A stretch of DNA of 64,000 nucleotides from JAHRAW01 sp965262585 (GTDB lineage Bacteria; Pseudomonadota; Gammaproteobacteria; Arenicellales; Poriferihabitantaceae): positions 1,364,001-1,428,000 of the forward strand of contig OZ253546.1 in assembly GCA_965262585.1 (NCBI GenBank), read 5' to 3'. Of the stretch, positions 34,882-43,978 are shown piece by piece (position 1 is the stretch's first letter; every line of letters begins with the position of its first letter). The notes under the pieces were generated by a model. The model was given only the letters and a program-made list of their open reading frames with translations, ran no database searches and was not told the origin of the DNA. The position numbers and the translations under genes were made by a program.

Positions 34882-35802
34882 TCAGGCGGTTGGATGGAAT
34901 GGCTTGCCGATGCAAGCCGGGGCGTTTAGTTTGATTTTGCTGCGATCCCGTGAGATCAGCACTAATACCACGATGGTGGCGAGATAGGGCAGCATCGACA
35001 TGACCTGCGCGGGGATGCCGACGCCGAGTGCCTGAGCATGCAGTTGCAAGATGGTGATGCCGCCGAACAGGTATGCGCCGCTCAACACGCGCCACGGTCG
35101 CCAGGTGGCGAACACCACCAGTGCCAGCGCAATCCAGCCGCGTCCGGCGCTCATGTTTTCGACCCACAACGGTGAATACGCGAGCGACAAGTAGGCACCG
35201 GCGAGCCCGGCCATGCCGCCGCCGAACAACACTGCGGCAAAGCGGATGCGAATCACCGCATAGCCCATGGCGTGGGCGGCGGTGTGGGAATCGCCGACCG
35301 CGCGCACGATCAACCCGGCGCGGCTGCGCGCCAGAAACCAATAAACCGCCGCGACCAACCCGAACGAGCCGTATACCAAAATATCATGGTTGAATAATAA
35401 TGACCCGGCGAACGGGATATCCGCCAGCAGCGGAATCGCCAACTTCGGCAGGCCGTCGTAGGCGATGCCGACCAAGTCCTGTCCCAACAACGCGCTCAAG
35501 CCGATGCCGAAGATGGTGAGCGCCAGACCGGTCGCCACTTGACTCGCTTGGAAGCCGAGCACCAATATCGCAAACACCAGCGACAACGCGGCGCCGCCGA
35601 GCAACCCGGCGAGGATGCCGAGCGAGGCGCTGCCGGTGAAATGCACGGCCGCGAATCCGCACACCGCGCCCAACAAAATCATGCCCTCGACGCCGAGATT
35701 GAGCACCCCGGATTTTTCCGTGATCAACTCGCCCAACGCGGCATACAGCAACGGCGTCGCCGCGGTGATGATGGTCAGAACGGCGGCAATTAGAATATCC
35801 AT
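34882..35802 (-). CDS. Nucleoside ABC transporter permease (second)
   Basis: The 306-residue permease begins MDILIAAVLTIITAATPLLYAAL and has the GVLNLGVEGMILLGA motif diagnostic of NupQ/YufQ-type permeases paired with BMP proteins. About nine hydrophobic segments. It is 10 bases downstream of the first permease. A 86-base gap precedes the binding-protein gene. Confidence 0.92.
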   Translation of the reverse strand: MDILIAAVLTIITAATPLLYAALGELITEKSGVLNLGVEGMILLGAVCGFAAVHFTGSASLGILAGLLGGAALSLVFAILVLGFQASQVATGLALTIFGIGLSALLGQDLVGIAYDGLPKLAIPLLADIPFAGSLLFNHDILVYGSFGLVAAVYWFLARSRAGLIVRAVGDSHTAAHAMGYAVIRIRFAAVLFGGGMAGLAGAYLSLAYSPLWVENMSAGRGWIALALVVFATWRPWRVLSGAYLFGGITILQLHAQALGVGIPAQVMSMLPYLATIVVLVLISRDRSKIKLNAPACIGKPFHPTA

Positions 35803-35812
35803 AATCGAGTCG

Positions 35813-36901
35813 TCACTCAGGTTGCCGCCAAGCCAGCATGGCGCGCCATTTGAAGCGGATGCGATATTGAATTAACACATCGCAAGCGAGCAAGAAAAAC
35901 AGCAGCATTCCCTGAAACACGCCGGTCACCGCGAGCGGTAGGTTGAGGGAAATCTGCGCGCTTTCGCCGCCGAGATAGGACAACGCCAGCAGCAATCCGG
36001 CCAACAACACGCCGAGTGGATGCAGTCGCCCGACGAAGGCGACGATGATCGCGGTGAATCCGTAGCCCGGCGAGATGGTCGGCAGCAACTGGCCGATGGG
36101 GCCGGACACTTCGACGATGCCTGCCAATCCGGCGGCACCGCCGGCGAGCGCGAAACAGAACCAGATCGTGCGGTTGATGCTGAAACCGGCGTATCGACCG
36201 GCCGCCGGTGCCTGGCCGATGACTTTGATTTGGAAGCCGATGATGGTGCGCGCCATCAGCACCCAGACCATCGCCACCGCCGCCAGCGCCAGTAGCGCGC
36301 CGAGATGCAGCCGGGTGTTTTCCATGATGATGGGCAAGGTTGCCGAATCGCTGAAAATGCGCGACTCGGGAAAATTAAAACCATCCGGGTCGCGCCACGG
36401 GCCGTGCACCAACAAACTCAGCAGCAAAGTAGCGACATAGGTCAGCATCAAACTGGTTAAAATTTCATTGGCGTTGAAGCGGGTTTTAAGAAACGCCGGA
36501 ATGGCCGCCCAGGCGATGCCGCCAAGCACACCGCACAGCAAAATGAACGGCAGTACCAAAATCGAATCCACTTGGTATAACCACAAAGCGGCGCCGCCGC
36601 CGCAAACCGCTCCCAGGGTCAACTGCCCTTCGGCGCCGATATTCCATACCCCGGCGCGGAAGCCGACCGACAACGCCACCGCGATCAACACCAACGGCGT
36701 CGCTTTAACTCCGAGTTCGGCCCAGCCGTAAGCCGAGGTCAGCGGCTCCACAAAAAACGCATGCAGCGCGACCGCGGAATCAAATCCCATCACCTCGAAC
36801 ATCACCACGCCGGACAGCAGCGTGATGCCGAGTGCCAGCAGCGGCGACAGATACACCATGCTTTTTGACGGCTCGGGACGCTTGACCAATTCGGCAATCA
36901 T
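35813..36901 (-). CDS. Nucleoside ABC transporter permease (first)
   Basis: The 362-residue permease has GVWNIGAEGQLTLGAVCG, the equivalent of the NLGVEG motif in its partner, and ISPGYGFTAIIVAFVGRLHPLGV. The ATG at 36901 overlaps the ATPase stop (ATGA). The frame stays open a further 97 codons upstream, but that is shadow of the ATPase gene. It forms the membrane heterodimer with the next permease. Confidence 0.93.
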   Translation of the reverse strand: MIAELVKRPEPSKSMVYLSPLLALGITLLSGVVMFEVMGFDSAVALHAFFVEPLTSAYGWAELGVKATPLVLIAVALSVGFRAGVWNIGAEGQLTLGAVCGGGAALWLYQVDSILVLPFILLCGVLGGIAWAAIPAFLKTRFNANEILTSLMLTYVATLLLSLLVHGPWRDPDGFNFPESRIFSDSATLPIIMENTRLHLGALLALAAVAMVWVLMARTIIGFQIKVIGQAPAAGRYAGFSINRTIWFCFALAGGAAGLAGIVEVSGPIGQLLPTISPGYGFTAIIVAFVGRLHPLGVLLAGLLLALSYLGGESAQISLNLPLAVTGVFQGMLLFFLLACDVLIQYRIRFKWRAMLAWRQPE

Positions 36902-38457
36902 CAACCACCCCCCGCCGGACCGGATTCGGCACCAGGTTTGGCACCGGCCATCAGCAAGCCAATGCCCTCGACGGTGATCGAGGCAGTCGCGCACGGCGCC
37001 GACAACGCACCGGCGCAAATCGCGGCGATGCGATCGCTCAGCAACATCAACTCGTCCAAGTCCTGGGAAATCACCACGATGGCCGCGCCGTTGTCCGCCA
37101 TTTTCCGCAAGGCGATATGAATGGTCTGCGCGGCACCGGCGTCCACGCCCCAAGTGGGCTGGGAGACAACCAGCAGGCTCGGTGCCTGACAAATTTCCCT
37201 GCCAACGATAAACTTTTGCAGGTTGCCGCCGGAAAGGCTGGCGGCCATCGCGCCGATACCAAAAGACTTAACCTTGAAACGCTCCACCACGCCGGCAACG
37301 AAGTGGCGACAGTCGCGGTAGCGGATAAATCCGTTTTTTACCAATCCCAGACGTTGAAAAGAAGTCAGCAAGCCGTTTTCCACCAGACTCATCTCCGGCA
37401 CCGAACCGTGGCCGAGGCGTTCGCCGGGAATGCCGGCGAGCCCCAGTTTCCGGCGTTGATTGGCACCGCCCAAGCCGCACGCTTGACCGTCAATTTTGAT
37501 GCTGGCATCGCGCATCGCCAGTGCTTCCCCGCTCAACGCCGCCAGCAATTCGTCCTGACCGTTGCCGGCAACCCCGGCGATGCCGAGAATTTCGCCGCCA
37601 TGCACATTCAAATTAATGTCTTTCAACCCGACGCCGAATTCATCCCCGGCGGGCAAGGTGAGATGCTCGATTTCCAGCCGCACCGGTGCGCCACCATCTT
37701 GCGCGGCGGTGGCGCGCAGTTCGGTATCTTCGAGTTCCGCGCCCATCATTTTAGCGGCGAGCGACTTGGCGTTCTCGCCGGCGACCGCGACCGAATCGAC
37801 CACGCGGCCAGCGCGCAGGATGGTGGCGCGTCGACACAACGCCGTAATCTCGTCTAGTTTGTGACTGATGTAGAGAATCGCCAACCCTTCGGCGGCCAGT
37901 TGTTTCAGTGTCTCGAACAGCCGCGCCACTTCCTGCGGGGTCAGCACCGAAGTGGGCTCGTCCATGACCAGCAATTTCGGCCGCTGCAACAAACAACGGA
38001 TAATTTCCACCCGCTGCCGTTCGCCAACCGACAGCGTATAAACATGACGGTCGGCGTGCAACGGCAAGCCATAGTGTTCGGAAAGATCGTGGATGCGCGT
38101 CCTGAGTTCGCCACGATCAACCCCCGGCTCCATACCGAGGATGATGTTCTCCAATACCGAAAGCGAATCGAACAAAGAAAAATGCTGAAACACCATGGCA
38201 ATCCCAAGCCGCCGCGCAGTGGCCGGATCGCGAATATCCACCTCGCGCCCCATCCATTTCATAGTCCCCGCATCCGCTTTGAGCACCCCGTAAATCATTT
38301 TCACCAGCGTCGACTTACCCGCCCCGTTCTCGCCCAGCAGCGCGTGAATCTCCCCGGCCCGCAAAGCCAGATCAACCCCCTGATTAGCAATCACCCCGGG
38401 AAAAGCCTTGCTGATGCCACGCAACTCCAGCAGCGCTTCCGGGGAATGTTCAGACAT
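36901..38457 (-). CDS. Nucleoside ABC transporter ATP-binding protein (two ATPase domains)
   Basis: The 518-residue protein has two ABC domains, as in RbsA/MglA/NupO. The first is canonical: GENGAGKST, LSVGERQRVEI and LLVMDEPTSVLTPQE. The second is degenerate: GVAGNGQDELL in place of a Walker A Lys, LSGGNLQKFIVG, and LLVVSQPTWGVDAGA. Degeneracy of the second site is normal in this group. It is the first gene of the nine-gene purine operon running to allA. Confidence 0.94.
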   Translation of the reverse strand: MSEHSPEALLELRGISKAFPGVIANQGVDLALRAGEIHALLGENGAGKSTLVKMIYGVLKADAGTMKWMGREVDIRDPATARRLGIAMVFQHFSLFDSLSVLENIILGMEPGVDRGELRTRIHDLSEHYGLPLHADRHVYTLSVGERQRVEIIRCLLQRPKLLVMDEPTSVLTPQEVARLFETLKQLAAEGLAILYISHKLDEITALCRRATILRAGRVVDSVAVAGENAKSLAAKMMGAELEDTELRATAAQDGGAPVRLEIEHLTLPAGDEFGVGLKDINLNVHGGEILGIAGVAGNGQDELLAALSGEALAMRDASIKIDGQACGLGGANQRRKLGLAGIPGERLGHGSVPEMSLVENGLLTSFQRLGLVKNGFIRYRDCRHFVAGVVERFKVKSFGIGAMAASLSGGNLQKFIVGREICQAPSLLVVSQPTWGVDAGAAQTIHIALRKMADNGAAIVVISQDLDELMLLSDRIAAICAGALSAPCATASITVEGIGLLMAGAKPGAESGPAGGG

Positions 38458-38632
38458 TGGGCGGGTTTGCCATGGGTGTTTTGAGTAGCCTACGGGTGGC
38501 CGGAGGGCTGGTTAGTGTAGAGTAGAAGCGGGGGGAAATACAAACTGGCGGGTAGAATGAACTTGCGATAAGCGGGGCTTCCGAAGGCCTGAATAACGAA
38601 AATGCCCCAAAATGTTACATATCCCTCGTGAC

Positions 38633-38660
38633 CTTCTCAAAAAATGGCTTTTTTGAGAAG
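38633..38660. promoter_or_regulatory. 28-bp palindromic operator-like site before fic
   Basis: A perfect palindrome with 12-bp arms (CTTCTCAAAAAA) and a TGGC centre. Its second arm ends 7 bases before a TATAAG (38668-38673) that could be the fic -10, so a bound protein would cover the -35. The same TTCTCA/TGAGAA half-sites recur as an array at 59162-59285. Confidence 0.6.
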
Positions 38661-38705
38661 ATTAGTGTATAAGTGCTTGTGAAACATACTTTTTTATATT
38701 TAATT

Positions 38706-39827
38706 ATGCACACACTCAAACAGATTGCCCATAAAATAGATTTTGAGACTCCGCCAATACTCAAAGCCTTGGCGGAGGCCAATCGCTATCTGGGTGAGTT
38801 GAAAGGGGTTGCCACCAGCATCCCCAATGAAAACATCCTGGTTTCCACCCTGAACCTGCAGGAATCCCAAGAGAGTTCGGCGATAGAAAACATCATCACC
38901 ACTCAAGATGCGCTGTATAAATTCCGGTTGCGTCCCGACGTAGGAGACACGAATGCCAAGGAGGTACATAACTACGCCGAAGCATTGGCAACAGGAATTG
39001 CCGCTGTGAAACAAAACCAAATTATCGCCATTAATACTATTGTGGAGATTCAGGCAATCATCGCAGGCAATCGCGCCGGCATAAGAAAACAACTCGGCAC
39101 CGAACTCGTTGATCAGGCTACGGGGGCGACAGTGTACATCCCGCCTGAGCCGCTGGAATTGCCGCCTCTGCTCGACGATCTGGAAACTTTTATCAACGAC
39201 CCTTTGGTTAGTTCCCTTGACCCGCTGATTAAGATGACGCTGATTCACCACCAGTTTGAAAGCATACATCCCTTTTATGACGGCAACGGCAGGGTAGGCA
39301 GAATTCTCAACATTCTCTATCTGGTACAGCATCAATTGTTGGATGCTCCGGTTTTGTATCTTAGCCGCTACATTAATCAGACCAAGAAAGATTATTATCA
39401 TCTCTTGCAAACTGCACGCGAAAACAACGAGCAATGGGAAAAGTGGGTGGTATATATGCTTGATGGTGTTTCTTTGACTGCAAAAAACACCATTGATACT
39501 ATTTTGAACATCAAACAACTTTTGCAAGAGCAGAAGGAACAAATGCGTTCCCAATCGCCCAAGATATACAGCCAGGATTTGCTGAATAATCTTTTCAAGA
39601 ATCCCTACACAAAAATTCAATTCCTTGTGAATGACCTGAATATATCGCGCCCCACCGCCACCCGTTATCTGGATACCCTTGCCGATATTGGCATTCTGCA
39701 GAAAAGCCGATGGGGGCGGGAAAATTATTATTTCAACAAAAAACTATCTCATCTGCTGTTTAACATTCCACCTATTCTTCAAGCCGTGGCAGCGGGTAAC
39801 CGGCGGGGAAGGACGAGTGAGAAGTGA
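38706..39827 (+). CDS. Fic-family protein with winged-helix C-terminus
   Basis: Fic enzymes transfer AMP or another nucleotide moiety to Ser/Thr/Tyr of target proteins. The active-site loop HPFYDGNGRVGR is complete (residues 188-199). The class II inhibitory motif SSAIEN (57-62) precedes it, so the protein should be auto-inhibited. A C-terminal winged helix (about 300-355, LNISRPTATRYLDTLADIGIL) suggests DNA binding. The ATG at 38706 is preferred over a GTG at 38673 that overlaps the candidate -10. It is less GC-rich than the flanking purine genes and forms the left end of an inserted island. Confidence 0.92.
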   Translation: MHTLKQIAHKIDFETPPILKALAEANRYLGELKGVATSIPNENILVSTLNLQESQESSAIENIITTQDALYKFRLRPDVGDTNAKEVHNYAEALATGIAAVKQNQIIAINTIVEIQAIIAGNRAGIRKQLGTELVDQATGATVYIPPEPLELPPLLDDLETFINDPLVSSLDPLIKMTLIHHQFESIHPFYDGNGRVGRILNILYLVQHQLLDAPVLYLSRYINQTKKDYYHLLQTARENNEQWEKWVVYMLDGVSLTAKNTIDTILNIKQLLQEQKEQMRSQSPKIYSQDLLNNLFKNPYTKIQFLVNDLNISRPTATRYLDTLADIGILQKSRWGRENYYFNKKLSHLLFNIPPILQAVAAGNRRGRTSEK

Positions 39828-40180
39828 GCGGATTGTCCAAAAAAGGGGATGTGCTTGTTCCCGGACCTACAACAATGAAAGATATAGATTTGACAAATGC
39901 GACAACAGTGCTTGAAAGTGATGTTTTGCTAGGTGGGGATATCAATATTTTACGACCCGTTAAGGCGAACCTTCATGATTCTTCATTCCTTGCGTATTAT
40001 CTAACGCATATTAAAAAAAGAAAAATATCACGTTATACTCAAAGTAGTACAATTGTTCATTTATACGAAAGAGATTTAAAGAAATTGAACTTGTCTCTTC
40101 CTGACATAAATAAACAAAAGCAGATTGTTAAAATCCTAAATATCGCATTCAAAAGTGCGGTTTTATGCAAAAACTACTAA
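39824..40180 (+). pseudogene. 3' fragment of a type I restriction specificity subunit (hsdS)
   Basis: About 118 codons resemble the end of the second half of HsdS: KKGDVLVPG, SSFLAYYLTH and STIVHLYERDLKKLNL followed by SLPDINKQKQIVKIL, the recurring conserved region after each target-recognition domain. Full HsdS proteins are about 400 residues, and no hsdR or hsdM is present, so this is a relic. It starts abruptly at the end of fic; the sequence is strongly AT-rich. Confidence 0.75.
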
Positions 40181-40201
40181 TCGGAGTATGGGGAATTAAT
40201 A

Positions 40202-41041
40202 ATGCCTAGAAAATATACAAAAGTCGCCATTGTCTATGACTTTGACGGAACTTTGGCAAAGGGCAATATTCAGGAAAACTCCTTTCTCCCAGCAATTGGT
40301 ATACCGAAGGGAAAATTCTGGGGTGAGGTAAAGGACTTAGCAAGAAATAAAGAAATGGATGAGATACTTGCCTATATGTTTTTACTCATCAAAAAAGCTG
40401 ACAAAACAAAGACTATGATTGATAAGGAAAGTATTCGAAGACATGGAGCAGAAGTGGTTTATTTTAATGGGGTTAAAAACTTCTTCAATGAAATTAATGC
40501 ATACGCAAAAAGTCAGCAGGTGAATCTGCAGCACTATATTGTCTCTTCGGGGACTAAGGAAATGATCGAAGGTACATCAATAGCAAAGGAATTTAAATAC
40601 ATCTATGCTTCTTCTTTTATGTATGATCAGCACGGTGTGCCGGAATGGCCGGCCGTGGCTATCAATTACACAACAAAAGTGCAATATTTATTTCGTATCA
40701 ATAAAGGCATTCACAATGCGTGGGATAATTCCAAGATAAACGAATATACTCCGGAAGAAGACAGACCTATACCATTCAGTGAAATGATTTATATTGGTGA
40801 TGGGGCAACAGATATACCTGCGATGAAAATGATATTATATAAAGGAGGCCATGCAATAGCTGTTTATCCGCCCAGCAAAAAACATGCGAAAAAGGAAGCA
40901 ACAAAACTTCTAAAGCAGAAGAGAGCATCATATGTTGTTATGGCAGACTATTCGAAAAACAAGGGTTTATATAAGATTGTAAAATCTATCATCAGTCAAA
41001 TTTCTTTCCGTAAAAGCATTGCTAAGTTCGGAAAAAGTTAA
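40202..41041 (+). CDS. HAD-superfamily phosphatase-like protein
   Basis: The 279-residue protein has the HAD motifs: DFDGTLAKG (I, with nucleophile Asp), IVSSGT (II) and IYIGDGATDIPAM (IV). The layout resembles phosphoserine-phosphatase-like subfamilies with an alpha-helical cap (about 40-100). It is the most AT-rich gene of the island, clearly foreign to the surrounding chromosome. Intact and 21 bases after the hsdS scrap, it may be a passenger of a lost restriction locus. The substrate is unknown. Confidence 0.8.
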   Translation: MPRKYTKVAIVYDFDGTLAKGNIQENSFLPAIGIPKGKFWGEVKDLARNKEMDEILAYMFLLIKKADKTKTMIDKESIRRHGAEVVYFNGVKNFFNEINAYAKSQQVNLQHYIVSSGTKEMIEGTSIAKEFKYIYASSFMYDQHGVPEWPAVAINYTTKVQYLFRINKGIHNAWDNSKINEYTPEEDRPIPFSEMIYIGDGATDIPAMKMILYKGGHAIAVYPPSKKHAKKEATKLLKQKRASYVVMADYSKNKGLYKIVKSIISQISFRKSIAKFGKS

Positions 41042-41168
41042 ACCTAAAAGCCATTCTAAAGCCTCACAAGGATAAGGCCAAATGAAGCCTCATTGCTACT
41101 AATTCACGGACGTGCACTGATAGGCACGCTTGAACTAAACAGGAAAATCGATAAGTATGATTGGTTTT

Positions 41169-41248
41169 TGTTCGATATACCGAACAAAAATGTTTGATAT
41201 ATCGGACAAAATTGTCTAATATTGCAGGATTGTTCGATATATCAAAAA
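41169..41248 (+). promoter_or_regulatory. Promoter with three 18-bp operator repeats before the DUF4143 gene
   Basis: Three imperfect copies of the palindrome TGTTCGATATATCGAACA lie at 41169-41186, 41191-41208 and 41231-41248. A promoter TTGATA (41194-41199), 17 bases, TAATAT (41217-41222) fits between: copy 2 covers the -35 and copy 3 ends one base before the ATG. The first two copies are 22 bases apart, two helical turns. This is a classic repressor layout; the repressor is not identified. Confidence 0.65.
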
Positions 41249-41249
41249 T

Positions 41250-42446
41250 ATGAAATTCATCAGACCGCAAGCAAAGGAACTGGTGCGGCGGCTGAAAGAG
41301 TCGCGCCGGTTTATTCAGTCCATATCGGGAGCGCGGCAGGTCGGCAAGACGACTCTGGCCCTGCAAGTCGCGGAGCGGAGCAATTTGCCCTGCCACTTTG
41401 CGAGCGCGGATGAACCGATGCTTCGCGCCGGGGGTGGATGGATTGGCTCGCAATGGGAAGAGGCGCGGCATCTGGCGGAAAGCGCGGGGAAAAAAGGCGC
41501 ATTGTTGATATTGGATGAGGTTCAGAAAGTTCCGCAGTGGTCGGCAACGGTAAAAGGTCTTTGGGATGAAGATACTCGCAAGAAAAGACCGGTAAAAGTC
41601 GTATTGCTCGGTTCAGCACCGTTGTTGATTGGACACGGGCTTACGGAAAGCCTCGCCGGGCGTTTTGAAACCTTGCATCTGCCGCACTGGAGTTTTTCCG
41701 AGATGCGCGAGGCCTTCGGGTGGGATGTGCAACAGTATCTTTTCTATGGTGCCTATCCGGGAGCCGCCCCCCTCATACGAGAACCGGCGCGCTGGGCGCG
41801 CTACATCAAAGATTCCCTCATAGAAACCACCATTTCCCGCGATGTGTTTTTGCTTTCCCGCGTGGACAAACCGGCGCTGCTGAGGCAACTGTTTGAGATG
41901 GGGTGTTCTTATTCGGGGCAAATTCTTTCGTACAGAAAAATTGCCGGACAACTTCAGGATGCGGGAAATGTCACCACGCTTGCGCATTATCTTGACTTGC
42001 TTGCGGGTGCCGGCACGCTTGCCGGACTGCAAAAATACGCGGGCAGTATGGCGGTAAGTCGGCGTTCGATTCCAAAATTGCAGGTCTTCAATACAGCACT
42101 GATAACCGCCCAATCCGGCATGACCTGGCGGGAGATGCACAAAGACAAGCCACTGTTGGGGCGGCTGACAGAATCTGCGGTGGGGGCGCATTTGCTTAAT
42201 GCCACCGTTGGCGGGGCGTGCGAATTGTTTTACTGGCGGGATAACAACCGCGAAGTGGATTTTGTTTTGCGCAAGGGAAAAAAACTGGCCGCCATCGAAG
42301 TAAAAAGCGGCAGAATGCCCAGCCAGATTCCCGGCTTAGATGCTTTTTCCAAAACATTCAAGCCAACCAAGAGTTTTATCGTCGGCACGGGTGGGGTTTC
42401 CCTTGAGCGGTTTCTGTCAACGCCTGCGGAATATTGGGTAAGTTAA
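41250..42446 (+). CDS. AAA-type ATPase with DUF4143 domain
   Basis: The 398-residue protein has a Walker A GARQVGKT (27-34), Walker B LLILDEVQ, a central winged-helix region (about 225-265) and a C-terminal nuclease-like fold with EVDFVL (335-340) and AIEVKSG (349-355), the usual DUF4143 arrangement. Such ATPases are common and mobile in bacteria, but their role is unsettled. The ATG at 41250 follows the third operator copy directly and has no ribosome site, so translation may be weak or the leader unusual. Confidence 0.88.
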   Translation: MKFIRPQAKELVRRLKESRRFIQSISGARQVGKTTLALQVAERSNLPCHFASADEPMLRAGGGWIGSQWEEARHLAESAGKKGALLILDEVQKVPQWSATVKGLWDEDTRKKRPVKVVLLGSAPLLIGHGLTESLAGRFETLHLPHWSFSEMREAFGWDVQQYLFYGAYPGAAPLIREPARWARYIKDSLIETTISRDVFLLSRVDKPALLRQLFEMGCSYSGQILSYRKIAGQLQDAGNVTTLAHYLDLLAGAGTLAGLQKYAGSMAVSRRSIPKLQVFNTALITAQSGMTWREMHKDKPLLGRLTESAVGAHLLNATVGGACELFYWRDNNREVDFVLRKGKKLAAIEVKSGRMPSQIPGLDAFSKTFKPTKSFIVGTGGVSLERFLSTPAEYWVS

Positions 42447-42505
42447 TACCCGCGTTCCAAAAGGTTTGCTAAAATCCCGGTGAAGTTTTTAGGGGTTGGG
42501 GTCGT

Positions 42506-43978
42506 ATGATTCGTTTTTTGCTTAATCGGGAAGAGGTCGCGATTGGGGAATCGCGGGGTGATGTGACGGTGTTGGATTATTTGCGTGATCTCCGGCAAAA
42601 GTGTGGCACCAAGGAGGGTTGTGCTTCCGGGGATTGCGGGGCGTGTACGGTGGTGGTGGCGACGGTGGAGAACGATTCGCTTGCGTATCGTGCTATCAAT
42701 AGTTGCATCACCTTTGTCGGGGCGTTGCATGGCAAGCAGTTGATCACGGTGGAGGATCTGGCCGCCGATAAAAAACTTCACCCGGTGCAGCAGGCCATGG
42801 TCGAACAACATGGTTCCCAGTGCGGGTTCTGCACGCCCGGTTTTGTCATGTCGATGTTTGCGTTGTATAAAAACCAACCCGTGGCATCTCGGGAAAAAGT
42901 TTCGCGGCAGACCATTGAAGAATATCTCGGCGGCAATCTGTGTCGCTGCACCGGCTATCGCCCGATCATGGATGCGGCTTTGCAAGCCACGCGCAATGTC
43001 AAGGCGGATCAATTTAGCCAGCATGAAAGCGAATGCGTCAAAAAATTGCAGGCCATTGCAAAAGACAAACCGGGCATGCCCTGCTTTCACCTGCCCGATT
43101 CCGCGCCGCAACTGGCCGAACTGTTGCAACAATATCCCGATGCGCGGCTGCTCGCCGGGGGAACCGATTTGGCGTTGGAAGTCACCCAGCAATTAAAACC
43201 TATCGACAACATTATTTTTCTCGACCGGGTGGCGGAACTTCGGCGGATACACCGCAATGAAACGCACCATGAAATCGGCGCGGCGGTGCCGCTTTCGCAA
43301 TGCGGCGATTTACTATGCGACGAATACCCCGACCTCGGTGAGTTGCTACGCCGCTTCGGCTCCGCGCAAATACGCAATCAAGCAACCCTGGGCGGCAACA
43401 TCGCCAACGCCTCGCCCATCGCCGACTTGCCGCCGGTGTTGATCGCGCTGGATGCCGATGTGGTGTTGCAAAAGGGCGAACGGCAGCGCTCCGTTGCCAT
43501 CGAAAACTATTTCCTGGACTACAAAAAAACCGCGTTGGCCGAAGGCGAATTCATCCGCGCCATCCGCCTGCCCGTCGCCAAACCCGGCGGTTGCTTGAAA
43601 GTCTACAAAGTCAGCAAACGCATAGACGATGACATCTCCGCCTTGTGCGCGGTGTTTTTTGTGGCGCGCAAGGGCAACCTTATTGAAACCATCCGCACCG
43701 GTTTCGGCGGCATGGCGGCCATTCCCAAACGCGCGTTGCGCTGCGAACAAGCCCTGCTCGGCCAACCCCTCGACCATCACACGCTGGCAAAAGCGCAACA
43801 GGCATTGAGGGAAGATTTTCAACCCATCAGCGATGTTCGCGCCAGCGCCGCCTATCGCATGACGGTGGCGCAAAATTTGCTGCAACGCCTTTTCATTGAA
43901 CTGCCCATCGAATCACCCGCCGAATCACACCCACCCAAAGCCCCGACCCGGGTTGGCGCCTGTGCCGCAACCACCTGA
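42506..43978 (+). CDS. xdhA: Xanthine dehydrogenase small subunit (Fe-S and FAD)
   Basis: Electron-transfer subunit for hypoxanthine/xanthine oxidation to urate. The N-terminal [2Fe-2S] domains show CGTKEGCASGDCGACTV and GSQCGFCTPGFVMSM ... GGNLCRCTGYRP. The FAD domain shows LLAGGTDLALEV and ATLGGNIANASPIAD. Length 490 is normal for bacterial XdhA. It is first of the plus-strand xdh genes, 59 bases after the DUF4143 gene. Confidence 0.96.
   Translation: MIRFLLNREEVAIGESRGDVTVLDYLRDLRQKCGTKEGCASGDCGACTVVVATVENDSLAYRAINSCITFVGALHGKQLITVEDLAADKKLHPVQQAMVEQHGSQCGFCTPGFVMSMFALYKNQPVASREKVSRQTIEEYLGGNLCRCTGYRPIMDAALQATRNVKADQFSQHESECVKKLQAIAKDKPGMPCFHLPDSAPQLAELLQQYPDARLLAGGTDLALEVTQQLKPIDNIIFLDRVAELRRIHRNETHHEIGAAVPLSQCGDLLCDEYPDLGELLRRFGSAQIRNQATLGGNIANASPIADLPPVLIALDADVVLQKGERQRSVAIENYFLDYKKTALAEGEFIRAIRLPVAKPGGCLKVYKVSKRIDDDISALCAVFFVARKGNLIETIRTGFGGMAAIPKRALRCEQALLGQPLDHHTLAKAQQALREDFQPISDVRASAAYRMTVAQNLLQRLFIELPIESPAESHPPKAPTRVGACAATT

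Noticed and set aside
35813..37192. The permease frame stays open 97 codons upstream of its ATG
   Set aside because: That part is antisense-like shadow of the ATPase coding sequence and has no hydrophobic or family pattern; the ATGA overlap at 36901 is the natural start.
39824..41041. Functional type I restriction system
   Set aside because: Only the 3' quarter of a specificity gene is present; hsdR and hsdM are absent.
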